The translations under genes were made by a program, and so were the position numbers. Shown piece by piece: positions 17,901 through 25,637 of a DNA stretch of 64,000 nt. Within the stretch, counting starts at the first letter, position 1; each line of letters starts with the position of its first letter. The DNA is from Spirosoma sp. 48-14. Its GTDB lineage: Bacteria; Bacteroidota; Bacteroidia; Cytophagales; Spirosomataceae. The notes under the pieces are model-generated. The model made no database searches, had not been told where the DNA came from, and was given only the letters and a program-made list of their open reading frames with translations. The DNA is taken from contig NZ_MKUD01000020.1 in the NCBI RefSeq assembly GCF_001898575.1, positions 1 through 64,000 of the forward strand, written 5' to 3'.

Positions 17901-18523
17901 GGAGTGCACCAGCTCAGGCTGTTCTTAGCCCATCTACGGGTTCACCCGTTTCGGCTACATTAACCGCTGCTGGCGTGCAAACCTTTACCTTGCTGGCTGG
18001 TCAGGGAAGCTGTACACAAACCACATTCGTGAGCGTGACGGCCACAAATGGCCCCGACATATCACCAACGATTATGCTCGCTCAAGCGCAATTCACGGCT
18101 ACAGATCCTGATAATGTCAGAAATTTTGTGGTGAATTTATATGAAGTGGGTTATCATTCTACAACGTCCGGACAATTAACTATTACGCTCAGTGTACCTA
18201 CAGGCTATACATTAACTTTCGATGGAACCTTGACCAACACTAGTGTACTTAATGCATCGAATGTTATTACTAATGTAGCGGTTGATAACACCAACTGGGA
18301 TGTAATCAATACAAAGGATGGTCAGCAAATCACTTTAAAAATAAAAGAGGGCCAGTTCATGGATGCTAATACCCAGCGTAACGTCGGTTTTAGTCTGACC
18401 CGCACAACGGCCAACTCAGGAAGCGTTTCCAGTATTACTGTCAACGTTGCGAATGACAGTGGGTCTGGGTATGACGTTAATCCTGTCAATAATGTATATG
18501 CGCGTATTATTTCGGGCCTATAG
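14930..18523 (+). CDS. Large secreted multidomain protein with endonuclease/exonuclease/phosphatase domain
   Basis: 1197 residues. A signal peptide (MQRRILFVLTFLLVTYASWAQ) follows an in-frame ATG at 14945; 14930 is kept as the first ATG. Domains in order: a beta-sandwich (about 30-235), an Ig-like module (240-350), an OB-fold-like domain (355-470, ISDVRNAADGVTFTITGRV), the EEP nuclease-like domain (570-880) and Ig/PKD-like modules (880-1080), ending in a beta-rich tail. EEP motifs present are WWNVEWLGN, CLEEV (metal-binding Glu), GVHAKSG, MIMGDFNDDAD and TTSDHFPV (catalytic Asp-His). It probably cleaves extracellular nucleic acid or phosphoesters. No clear T9SS sorting domain is seen at the end. 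Confidence 0.82.
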   Translation: MPHFIMQRRILFVLTFLLVTYASWAQVSLTGTTSYTQNFNSLASSGSGTWTDNTTIQGWYAAITNSSNVTNAATTYTVDPGSSTTGGLHSYGATSATDRALGSVGSGSAKAIYYGVLLVNNTGSPITALSVSYKGEQWRSSTSVQNVLSFAYKVGANSVSESDYTSNSLLDFVGQPPVSSNGALDGNANAKSITSTFNVNIPVGEKIMLRWMDVDDSGNDAGLSVDDLTVSVVTSPFLVVNPTSVGNLVNTANNSSPSAPSTFTVIGGLLNPATPVSVSPPANFEISTDNASYSTSAVTISPSGNGTLSQTIYTRLVSNLSAGPYTGLATVSSTEVPTSQTASLSGTVYTAGASGACGTSYKISDVRNAADGVTFTITGRVTSSIGTNIYIQDATGGILLYTGTGTSIEVPELSIGDEVQVTGVLATYNGERELKNFTSCFVKTTSPNSIPTPVTVSATTLCDHKGELVTLTGVNTITPSGGTFTGNTNYTLTTGSGTVIMRVQLGTDLVAAAKPTGTLDVTGIVGVFNGTCQLLPRSTTDVPGATPNTVSCPGVGTGGAGISADNTLDITWWNVEWLGNTGFGPTNEAQQQDNVRQQLQNMNQDIYCLEEVTDLTKLDAIVATLNTNTGKSYTYTCGADPNRTPPIYYSHWFDSPEVPGNASTYAQKVCFVYNTAIVKNVTASQIVADASQLNSSSWASNRFPLLMSCDVMINGVTKNFKLVGVHAKSGSDASSYNRRIADFGSLKTYLDATYPTSNVMIMGDFNDDADQSIYIDGTTSTTNVSSFNNFIISGDYTAITKQLSTCNISSTASYPDIIDHLIISNEISTNGSFPASGIAYIPNSVTAVRPIVGGTTTSDHFPVSARFQFAPPLSATLVASTSAVCSGQPVNLAITVSGLGGATYSYTVTNGTNSTTTTGVSTSTTQISITPTVAGSFTLTVMSSANNSATAVSGNVAVEGPISVVAGPSSATTTIGGTVSLTATGATTYQWSAPAQAVLSPSTGSPVSATLTAAGVQTFTLLAGQGSCTQTTFVSVTATNGPDISPTIMLAQAQFTATDPDNVRNFVVNLYEVGYHSTTSGQLTITLSVPTGYTLTFDGTLTNTSVLNASNVITNVAVDNTNWDVINTKDGQQITLKIKEGQFMDANTQRNVGFSLTRTTANSGSVSSITVNVANDSGSGYDVNPVNNVYARIISGL

Positions 18524-18568
18524 TCATTGTAGGTAGGACGAACAGTCTAGTCATTTGAAAATGGGGTA

Positions 18569-18598
18569 GAGGCTCGCTAATGCAGCGAGCCTCTTTTT
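18569..18598 (+). terminator. Rho-independent terminator
   Basis: Perfect 10-bp stem GAGGCTCGCT / AGCGAGCCTC with loop AATGC, followed by TTTTT. It lies 46 bases after the stop of the secreted nuclease gene. Confidence 0.9.
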
Positions 18599-18708
18599 AT
18601 TGTCTTCAGATTATCAATCAGCTATGCATTTTATCAAATTAAAATGATATTATTACTTTTTAAAAGTATTTGTATATTAATTTTTATATTAAAATTAAAT
18701 TTTAGTTT

Positions 18709-19800
18709 ATGAAAGCATGGCTACTGATACTACTATGTTGGCTTCCACTACTAACTTTTGCACAAGTAGCAACGTATAACTTTAGTGGAGCTACAGGAAG
18801 CCAGACGTCTCAGCCAGTAACGTCAAAGGACCCGAATATTACGGCTTCTAATATAACACGGGGCACTGGCGTTACAGCAACGTCAGGCTCTGGAAGCATA
18901 AATGCTACAGGATGGATTAGCTCCGCTCAGGATGCCAACGATTACTATGAATTTACCCTGACGCCAACTAGTGGATATCAGCTAGACATAACGGGTATTT
19001 CCCTTTCGGCTCGTCGTTCAGCGGCTGGACCTGCGAATTATCTTCTGACCTATTCCGTAGCAGGTTCTGAAACAACAATCACAACTGGTACGCTCTCAAC
19101 CACTACGTCAACATCAATAAGCCCTGCTTTTACATTAAAAACTCCCCAAGCCGTTCGTTTCAGAATTTATGCGTGGGGAGCAAGTAACTCGGTGGGGACT
19201 TTTCGATTGGATAATACACTAACTGTAAATGCATCAGCCCCTCTCCCTGTGGAACTCGTTGCGTTTTCTGGCCAGCCAACTGACAAAACGATAGAACTGA
19301 CCTGGGCCACCTCGTGGGAAGATAAAAACGAAGGTTTTGATATTCTGAGAGGACGAACGCCTGATGGGCTTGAGAAAATTGGCTATGTCGAAGGGCATTC
19401 CTCTACACAGGCCGTATCAGCGTATTCGTTTACGGATCGAGACGTGGAAGCAGGACGAGTATATTATTATCGACTTCTTCAGCGAGACATGGGTGGAGGT
19501 TCTGCGTTGTCAAAAATTATTGATATCCGAGCCGGTTTCGGTATGGAAATGCTTGGCGCATCTGTCTACCCGAACCCAAATCATGGCTGCTTTACTGTAT
19601 CTGCCAATAACCTGGAATTGTCCACTGTTAGTCTATACGACGCGTTAGGGACATTAATCCCGGTCACTTTTCGTCAAGATGAACGCCCTACATCTACGTC
19701 TGTAAACGTGGTTGGCCATTTAGCACCTGGAGTCTATTTTTTGCGGCTTCAGACAAATGGCGAAACCACAAAGCAGATCATAAAAGTGATTATTGAGTAA
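18709..19800 (+). CDS. Secreted protein with T9SS type A sorting domain
   Basis: 363 residues with a signal peptide (LLILLCWLPLLTFAQ). Residues 20-175 form a beta-sandwich module similar to the N-terminal domain of the preceding secreted nuclease. Residues 180-275 are fibronectin-like (LPVELVAFSGQPTDKTIELT, then TSWEDKNEGFDILRG), a common Bacteroidota segment before the sorting signal. The last about 75 residues are a type A T9SS sorting domain (VYPNPNHGCFTVSAN, then APGVYFLRLQTNGETTKQIIKV). The product should cross the outer membrane and be anchored or released there. No enzyme motif is seen. The RiPP precursor begins only 36 bases downstream. Confidence 0.85.
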   Translation: MKAWLLILLCWLPLLTFAQVATYNFSGATGSQTSQPVTSKDPNITASNITRGTGVTATSGSGSINATGWISSAQDANDYYEFTLTPTSGYQLDITGISLSARRSAAGPANYLLTYSVAGSETTITTGTLSTTTSTSISPAFTLKTPQAVRFRIYAWGASNSVGTFRLDNTLTVNASAPLPVELVAFSGQPTDKTIELTWATSWEDKNEGFDILRGRTPDGLEKIGYVEGHSSTQAVSAYSFTDRDVEAGRVYYYRLLQRDMGGGSALSKIIDIRAGFGMEMLGASVYPNPNHGCFTVSANNLELSTVSLYDALGTLIPVTFRQDERPTSTSVNVVGHLAPGVYFLRLQTNGETTKQIIKVIIE

Positions 19801-19836
19801 TTAAATCTATCATGATAAAATCCCCCGTTTACTTCT

Positions 19837-19980
19837 ATGAAACGCACTTATTCAGTCAAATCATCTCAATCGGTAAAGAAGGTATATACTAGACCAAAAC
19901 TTTCAAGCTATGGAAACGTATCGAAACTTACCTTGAAAGGAGGTAGTATGTCAGATGGACTAACTAGCTACCAGCCATAG
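19837..19980 (+). CDS. RiPP precursor peptide with lasso-type leader (47 residues)
   Basis: ATG 19837, stop TAG 19978-19980. The leader contains Tyr17-x2-Pro20-x-Leu22-x3-Gly26 (YTRPKLSSYGNVSKLT), the exact YxxPxLxxxG motif that lasso B1/RRE proteins recognise. Thr32 follows five residues after Gly26, as in known leaders, where it sits at -2 of the cleavage site. The remaining segment LKGGSMSDGLTSYQP would hold the core. It belongs with the 'lasso RiPP family leader peptide-containing' proteins of Bacteroidota. A true lasso ring needs an acidic residue at position 7-9: Asp40 is position 7 only if Lys34 is residue 1, and position 6 if Gly35 is. There is no promoter in the 36-base gap, so it is probably co-transcribed with the T9SS gene. 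Confidence 0.72.
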   Translation: MKRTYSVKSSQSVKKVYTRPKLSSYGNVSKLTLKGGSMSDGLTSYQP

Positions 19981-20001
19981 TAAGTTACAGCCTGAATGAA
20001 T

Positions 20002-20042
20002 GAAGAGGAGTTCCTGCATTATGTCGATGTGAACTCCTCTTC
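20002..20042 (+). terminator. Hairpin after the RiPP precursor
   Basis: Perfect 12-bp stem GAAGAGGAGTTC / GAACTCCTCTTC with a 17-base loop, 21 bases past the precursor stop. The U-run after it is weak (TAGTTAAAT), so it may stabilise the mRNA end rather than terminate strongly. Confidence 0.6.
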
Positions 20043-20057
20043 TAGTTAAATAACAAT

Positions 20058-20753
20058 ATGGGTGGATTACTTAAAAGGGCGATAGGGCAAGGGATATTGT
20101 TCGGGTTGATGCTGGCTTGCCAACCAGCCGATACTATCGTGAACGATGATAGCCAGTACGTGCCAATCGAGGTGGGGCGTTACTGGGTATATGAAGTGCA
20201 GCAGGAAACCTACTCGCTGAGTGCCTCCCCAGTTTTTAGTACTTATTTCCTAAAAGAAACAGTTGGCGAGCGATTATCCTCACAAACAGCTAAAACCTAT
20301 AAACTGATCCGATACAAACGTAGCAAATCCACAGATGCCTGGAAGTCGGATTCGATCTGGACGCTGCAACAGTTACCCAACAGCCTGATTCGGACCGAAA
20401 ATTCGATTGCCTTTATCAAGCTTTTCTTCCCAGTTGCGATCAGCACAACCTGGAACCCAAACGAATACAATTCGCTTCCTGCCACTACCTTTCGCTATGA
20501 GCAAGTGGGGAAAGCCTACATGGCTGGTAAAGAAAGCTATCCAAATACAATTCAGGTGGTTAGCAAACAAAATGATTCGACGGCCATTTCACTAAATCGG
20601 TACGTAGATGTGTATGCCTATCAGACAGGTTTGATTTTTAAGGAAAGCGCGGTACTTGCTTACTGCCAAAGTAGTCCTGACTGTATCGGAAAAGGTCTGA
20701 TCGCTTATGGGTACCGTCGAAAGCAACTATTGATCGAAACTGGTGTCGAGTAA
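20058..20753 (+). CDS. Hypothetical lipoprotein
   Basis: 231 residues. The N-terminus is a lipoprotein signal with lipobox LMLAC (Cys21), followed by QPADTIVNDDSQYVPIEVG. The segment YVPIEVGRYWVYEVQQETYS is typical of Bacteroidota lipoproteins of unknown function that begin with a 'P-x-x-x-G-x-Y-W-x-Y' strand. The rest is predicted beta-rich, with a Cys pair near the C-terminus (AYCQSSPDCIGKG). It is convergent with the C25 peptidase gene; 18 bases separate the stops. Confidence 0.65.
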   Translation: MGGLLKRAIGQGILFGLMLACQPADTIVNDDSQYVPIEVGRYWVYEVQQETYSLSASPVFSTYFLKETVGERLSSQTAKTYKLIRYKRSKSTDAWKSDSIWTLQQLPNSLIRTENSIAFIKLFFPVAISTTWNPNEYNSLPATTFRYEQVGKAYMAGKESYPNTIQVVSKQNDSTAISLNRYVDVYAYQTGLIFKESAVLAYCQSSPDCIGKGLIAYGYRRKQLLIETGVE

Positions 20754-20771
20754 GTAGTGGACAACTTCTCT

Positions 20772-23700
20772 TTACCATTTGATAAGCTTCTCCTGCAATT
20801 GCTCTTCCTGGCCGTCGCCCCAGTCAATACGTAAGGTTGCCTGATAAAGACCTGCCGGAAGCTGCTGGAAGCGTTCCAGATAAATGGTGTTTTCACCGAC
20901 GAACGGGGTGGCAGTATACACATCAACTAGAATTCCGAGGCTATTTATGAGCTGCAGTTGTGCTGACTTGGGCGCTGATTTTCCGACCAATGTAAAACTA
21001 GTCTGGATGATATCCCTACCTGGGTTCGGATAGATTTTCCAGACGGTTGGGGCTCGTACCTCCGCTACCTTAAAAGCGATAGTGTAGGCATTGCCCGCTG
21101 CATTTCCCGCTGCATCGCGGCCTGTTACCAGCAATTCATAAGAGCCAGGAGCCAGATTTGTTAATCGATACGTAGCCAGTAAGGATATGGCTGATATGGC
21201 GGAACCCGACTCGGGGCTCAGGAGAGCAAATGGGCAGTTTGAGCAGGGTTTTAGGTAGGTCTGGATATTCCTTAGGTTATCCAGAGGTAACTGATTTTCA
21301 TCGGTCAGACCAACTTGAACAACCGGGTTAGCCGAAACGTAATCTCCATTTTTGAGCGCCCGGTCATCGACGGTTACCGACAGAATCGGATTCAACTGAT
21401 CGGGAAGAGCACTAGCGGGGAAAATGCTGGCTTTCTGAATGATCGGCCAATCCGCTAGGTCGAGGCTGAGTTCGTTATTCGTTTCTACCAGCTCGTCAAT
21501 CTGGTTGTCACCATCCACCACAATGGCGAGTTGCTTAAGAGACAGCTCCTTTTTAATGGGAATGGCGATCGTATCCCGAACCGATGTAACATCGACCAGA
21601 AGCCGCTGGCTGGTAACGGTGCCGTTCCTATAGGTTTTGGTGAAGTGTAGTGACACGGACTGTCGGGCATAAAATTTACCAGCGTTGGAAAGAACCAGGT
21701 TGACTGTTAGAGAGTCATTATTGGCGATGATGGTCCCCGGTTCTCGGGCCTCGATAAACAGCTTTCGAGCGGCATAATCGGGTTTGGCTAGTGGAAAAAC
21801 ATGCAATGCTGGATCACCCTGCAAAATGATCTGTTGTAGGTCTGTGCGAAGTGTCAGGTCTCCATTGTATGGGTTGAGAGCCAAATTGACCTGCTGTTGT
21901 AGTTGCCCCAACGTATGAGTTAGGGTAGTGCTATCGGCAAAGAGTTTTTTGTAAAAGGTGGCAGCATAGGTTTGGGTGCTGGTTGGGTAGCTCCAGAAGG
22001 AACCTGCCAGTACGGCTATAGCCCCTTTATCGGGAGTAATAAGCCAGTCTGTACTGAGAGGATCGTATTTGTAAAAAAGGTTATTGATGCTACAACCGTT
22101 GAAAAACAGGATCGGGTACTTGCCTTTGTTATGGATAGGGCTACCGGGGGCAGAGCAGTAACCAATCGTAAAATCGAGTGTATTGGAGGAGCCATGCCCC
22201 GTATAACCTACCATCCCCACACCCTCATTAATCGGTTGCGAAATATCAACGGCTTCAACTTCTTCGAACGTTTTTTTCGACAACGACGTCACTTGCGCAC
22301 CCATGTAAGGGCTTTCGGCTATCGGACGAAGCTGTTCCATCAGACTTTTGAGGTATAGGATTTCGCCCTGGTCGTGGCCACCATTTAAGTGAAGCATCCG
22401 TTTTTGCCAATCGGCAGGTGGCGCCTGCTCAAATTCCTTGACTTTGGCGAGATAATTCAGAGCTTGCTGATTGGTGGTTGCGTTGATGCGGCCGGTTGGT
22501 ATGGCCTGGACAAACTCGGGGAAATCTGCCAGGCCCATCGTAAACAGGGCATCAGAACCCGGATAGCCGAATGTTGGAACCAGATCGTCAGTTTCAGAGG
22601 ATTTCAACACATCAGGAAAACTGATGCCCCGGCCCAGCAGTAGTAAATGCTTATCTGGCCCACCTGACAGTATGAAATCGGCAAACCGACGAATCGCCAT
22701 CGGGCTGCGCTCGCCATAGTTAAATTGGTCATAGATCGCCTTCGTTTCAATGACCAATGGTTTGTACTTACCACCCACGTCTGAAGCCCGATAGGCGGCA
22801 TACTCGGTAGCCGATTCGAGCAGCGAGCGGTGCGTAATGATCAGATAATTGTTTGTTTTAGGGTTGATAACCGGAAAAATAACAACCGTAACAGCAGGCG
22901 ATTTTTTGATTTCATTGCTAATGAATATTGTTTGCCCTACCGAGGTGTTTGGAACGATGAACTGCTCTGGCTGATTCCTGATTTTGGCGGTTGCGTACCG
23001 ACCTGTCAGTGCATATACCATTGCGTTGGTATTCAGATCAGGAATTTGTACGACTGACTGATTTGCCGTATTTGGGCGTAGATAAAAGTACTTACCGGGC
23101 TGCCCATTCATCAGAAAGCGTTGTGGGTATACGACCTTCAGATAGGTCATCGAATACCAGTCGTACGCGCTTACGTTCAGGGATTGGGTTTTTAAAAGGA
23201 TCGATTCATTTTTAATCACATTTTCGTTCAGGTTTAGCTGCACGTTTTTAGGGCTGAACGAGCCGATTGAAAGTGTATCGATAGGACTGTTATCGTTCAG
23301 GGCGTACCAAAGCTGGTGCTTGTTGGGCGAACGACCATTCAGTTGAAACGTAAACGTAGGAGGCTGGTTACTATCGACGACCCGATTCTGAAACCGTATT
23401 TGAAAGCGGGCTAATGAGTCTGGCCCGATATAATCCCCTGTCCAGCCTTCGCCCTCTTCAAAATAGCTTTGCTGAACAGGAGGTACTAACCCAATGGAAT
23501 TGTTGAACGAATATTGACTAGTAAAGGCCGTGATCTGTTGTTCGAGGTGATACGGTTCGGGCGCCTGATTAGTAGGTTTGCCAACGAACGAAGGAAGCCG
23601 AAGTCCCGGTTTTGATCCTACCGTCAGAAAATAAAATGTTTCGTCTGAAAATAGGCTTTGGTATGGATTGGCTCGTGTAGTGTGATAATAAACTAAGCTA

Positions 23701-24011
23701 TCGAGTTCCCCTTTATTTTTTTCGGCGTAGAATTGAATAAAATCGCTCTTGTCGAATCGGCCGTCTTCATCGCCACTGACTTCAATAGCCAGTTCATGGC
23801 CTCTGTGAAAGAGTTGTAGATTTTTGGGGTTAATTGTATCAGAAGCAAAACCGGCACGAACCAATTCAGTATAGGTAAGTCGGTAAACGCCATCCTCCCG
23901 AATACTTATTTTGGCATAGGATTGAGTCGGAACAATCCATTCGTTCCCATAGCGGAATTGCGCTTGCCCGGAGTAGGCGATTAGAAAAAGAGTGGCAAAA
24001 AGTAGTCTCAA
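20772..24011 (-). CDS. C25 gingipain-family cysteine peptidase, PorU-like, with C-terminal sorting domain
   Basis: 1079 residues with a signal peptide (MRLLFATLFLIAYSGQAQ). The central C25 domain has His606 in VGYTGHGSSNT and the nucleophile Cys640 in LFFNGCSINNLF, the catalytic His-Cys pair of gingipains. Upstream segments such as IREDGVYRLTYTELVRAGF and LIITHRSLLESATEYAAYR are shared with PorU-type T9SS proteins. After an Ig-like region, the last about 85 residues (WKIYPNPGRDIIQTSFTLVG, then LPAGLYQATLRI) look like a type A sorting domain. It is either a T9SS-exported protease or a PorU-like sortase paralogue. It is the last gene of a minus-strand run but lies 47 bases after DUF1501. Confidence 0.82.
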   Translation of the reverse strand: MRLLFATLFLIAYSGQAQFRYGNEWIVPTQSYAKISIREDGVYRLTYTELVRAGFASDTINPKNLQLFHRGHELAIEVSGDEDGRFDKSDFIQFYAEKNKGELDSLVYYHTTRANPYQSLFSDETFYFLTVGSKPGLRLPSFVGKPTNQAPEPYHLEQQITAFTSQYSFNNSIGLVPPVQQSYFEEGEGWTGDYIGPDSLARFQIRFQNRVVDSNQPPTFTFQLNGRSPNKHQLWYALNDNSPIDTLSIGSFSPKNVQLNLNENVIKNESILLKTQSLNVSAYDWYSMTYLKVVYPQRFLMNGQPGKYFYLRPNTANQSVVQIPDLNTNAMVYALTGRYATAKIRNQPEQFIVPNTSVGQTIFISNEIKKSPAVTVVIFPVINPKTNNYLIITHRSLLESATEYAAYRASDVGGKYKPLVIETKAIYDQFNYGERSPMAIRRFADFILSGGPDKHLLLLGRGISFPDVLKSSETDDLVPTFGYPGSDALFTMGLADFPEFVQAIPTGRINATTNQQALNYLAKVKEFEQAPPADWQKRMLHLNGGHDQGEILYLKSLMEQLRPIAESPYMGAQVTSLSKKTFEEVEAVDISQPINEGVGMVGYTGHGSSNTLDFTIGYCSAPGSPIHNKGKYPILFFNGCSINNLFYKYDPLSTDWLITPDKGAIAVLAGSFWSYPTSTQTYAATFYKKLFADSTTLTHTLGQLQQQVNLALNPYNGDLTLRTDLQQIILQGDPALHVFPLAKPDYAARKLFIEAREPGTIIANNDSLTVNLVLSNAGKFYARQSVSLHFTKTYRNGTVTSQRLLVDVTSVRDTIAIPIKKELSLKQLAIVVDGDNQIDELVETNNELSLDLADWPIIQKASIFPASALPDQLNPILSVTVDDRALKNGDYVSANPVVQVGLTDENQLPLDNLRNIQTYLKPCSNCPFALLSPESGSAISAISLLATYRLTNLAPGSYELLVTGRDAAGNAAGNAYTIAFKVAEVRAPTVWKIYPNPGRDIIQTSFTLVGKSAPKSAQLQLINSLGILVDVYTATPFVGENTIYLERFQQLPAGLYQATLRIDWGDGQEEQLQEKLIKW

Positions 24012-24058
24012 TCTTGCAAGTATCTTATTGTTTTTACTAAGATACTTGCAAGGTTTTA

Positions 24059-25522
24059 TTATGCCAATAATGGTTTAATAACATTACCATGCACATCGGT
24101 CAATCGATACCGGCGGCCTTGGCTTTTAAAGGTTAGTTTTTCATGATCGACACCCAGCAAATGCAATACCGTAGCCTGGAAATCGTGAACGTGAACCGGC
24201 TCATTAATGACGTTATATCCAAAGTCGTCGGTTTCGCCATAAACGAGTCCTTTTTTTACGCCCGCTCCGGCCATCCAGATGGTAAACGCTCTGGGGTGAT
24301 GGTCGCGTCCGTAGTTGTCGCGGGTTAATTTGCCCTGTGAGTAGGCTCCCCGCCCAAACTCTCCACCCCAGATTACCAGCGTGTCGTCCAAAAGACCCCG
24401 TTGTTTCAAATCCATAACCAGTGCTGCCGACGGCTGATCAACGCTTTTGGTCTGAATTTTAATGTCGTTGGGCAGGTTACCGTGCTGATCCCATCCCTGG
24501 TGGTATAACTGGACAAACTTCACATCTTTTTCGATGAGCTTACGGGCTAGCAGACAATTGGCCGCAAATGTACCTGGCTTACGACTCTCAGGTCCGTACA
24601 TATCGAAAATGTAATCGGGTTCTTTCGAAATATCAAGCGTTTCGGGCACTGACGTTTGCATCCGATAGGCCATTTCGTACTGCGCCATGCGGTTGTTGAT
24701 TTCCGGGTCCAGCACATGTTTGAATTGTTCCTGATGCATCTTACCCAGGTAATTAAGCATACGCCGACGGCTTGTCTTGTCAATGCCGGGCGGGTTGTTC
24801 AGGTAATAGACCGGGTCGGGGCCCGATCGGAATACAACGCCCTGATGAACCGAGGGCAGAAACCCATTGCTCCACAATTTGGCATATAGTGGCTGGTCAC
24901 CATCGCGGCCTTTCGACAAAAGCACCACAAAAGCGGGTAAGTTCTGATTGTCGGAACCTAACCCATAGCTTACCCACGACCCAAAGCTGGGTCGTCCGGC
25001 CTGTTGGCTACCCGTTTGAAAAAAGGTAACGGCTGGATCGTGGTTGATGGCTTCGGTATGAAGTGACCGCACGAAAGTCAGATCGCCAGCTAACCGGGAA
25101 ATATTGGGCAGTAATTCACTTATCCACATTCGGCCGGGGCCGTACTGGGCAAATTTATATTTGGAAGCGGCCAATGGGAAACGGCTTTGCCCAGCGGTCA
25201 TTCCAGTCAGGCGCTGGCCTTTTCGAACCGATTCGGGCAGATCCTGACCCCACATGGCTTCTAATTTGGGCTTATAATCATATAGCTCCAGTTGCGAGGG
25301 CGCTCCACTCTGGAACAGGTAGATAACGCGTTTGACTTTGGGCGGGAAATGAGGTTTGCCGACGATTGGGTTATCACCAGGCGAACTCATACTGGACGAT
25401 CCGCCAAACAAGTTGGTTGGATTGAGCAGCGAAGCGAGGGCAATAGTGCCTAAGCCTGCGCTGGTCTGGCCCAGAAAAGTACGGCGGCTCAGTTGGTCAT
25501 GAAGGTGATCCTGAATGTCCAT
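24059..25522 (-). CDS. DUF1501 family protein, Tat-type signal
   Basis: 487 residues from ATG 25522; the longer frame to 25573 starts in a poorly conserved stretch. The N-terminus has a twin-arginine signal (SRRTFLGQTSAGLGTIALASLL). DUF1501 proteins have an alkaline-phosphatase/sulfatase-like fold and are abundant in Planctomycetes. Visible segments include KRVIYLFQSGAPSQLELYDY, FVRSLHTEAINHDPA, QLYHQGWDQHGNLPNDIK, VIWGGEFGRGAYSQG and GRDHHPRAFTIWMAG, which carry the metal-site Asp/His residues. It pairs with the upstream DUF1549/DUF1553 gene, as in most genomes. The substrate of these pairs is not established. Confidence 0.85.
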   Translation of the reverse strand: MDIQDHLHDQLSRRTFLGQTSAGLGTIALASLLNPTNLFGGSSSMSSPGDNPIVGKPHFPPKVKRVIYLFQSGAPSQLELYDYKPKLEAMWGQDLPESVRKGQRLTGMTAGQSRFPLAASKYKFAQYGPGRMWISELLPNISRLAGDLTFVRSLHTEAINHDPAVTFFQTGSQQAGRPSFGSWVSYGLGSDNQNLPAFVVLLSKGRDGDQPLYAKLWSNGFLPSVHQGVVFRSGPDPVYYLNNPPGIDKTSRRRMLNYLGKMHQEQFKHVLDPEINNRMAQYEMAYRMQTSVPETLDISKEPDYIFDMYGPESRKPGTFAANCLLARKLIEKDVKFVQLYHQGWDQHGNLPNDIKIQTKSVDQPSAALVMDLKQRGLLDDTLVIWGGEFGRGAYSQGKLTRDNYGRDHHPRAFTIWMAGAGVKKGLVYGETDDFGYNVINEPVHVHDFQATVLHLLGVDHEKLTFKSQGRRYRLTDVHGNVIKPLLA

Positions 25523-25637
25523 CGTTACAGGTTGTTTTGTTTGCGTTATACGCCTTGCTGTTTTTACCATCATTAATAGCCCTGGCTATCGGGAATGGCG
25601 GTGTAGCAACTGACACACATGACAGCGAAGCGAATGA

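Noticed and set aside
19812..19892. 26-codon frame starting at ATG 19812, overlapping the RiPP precursor
   Set aside because: It is in another frame, short and without motif; the 19837 frame carries the full leader motif.
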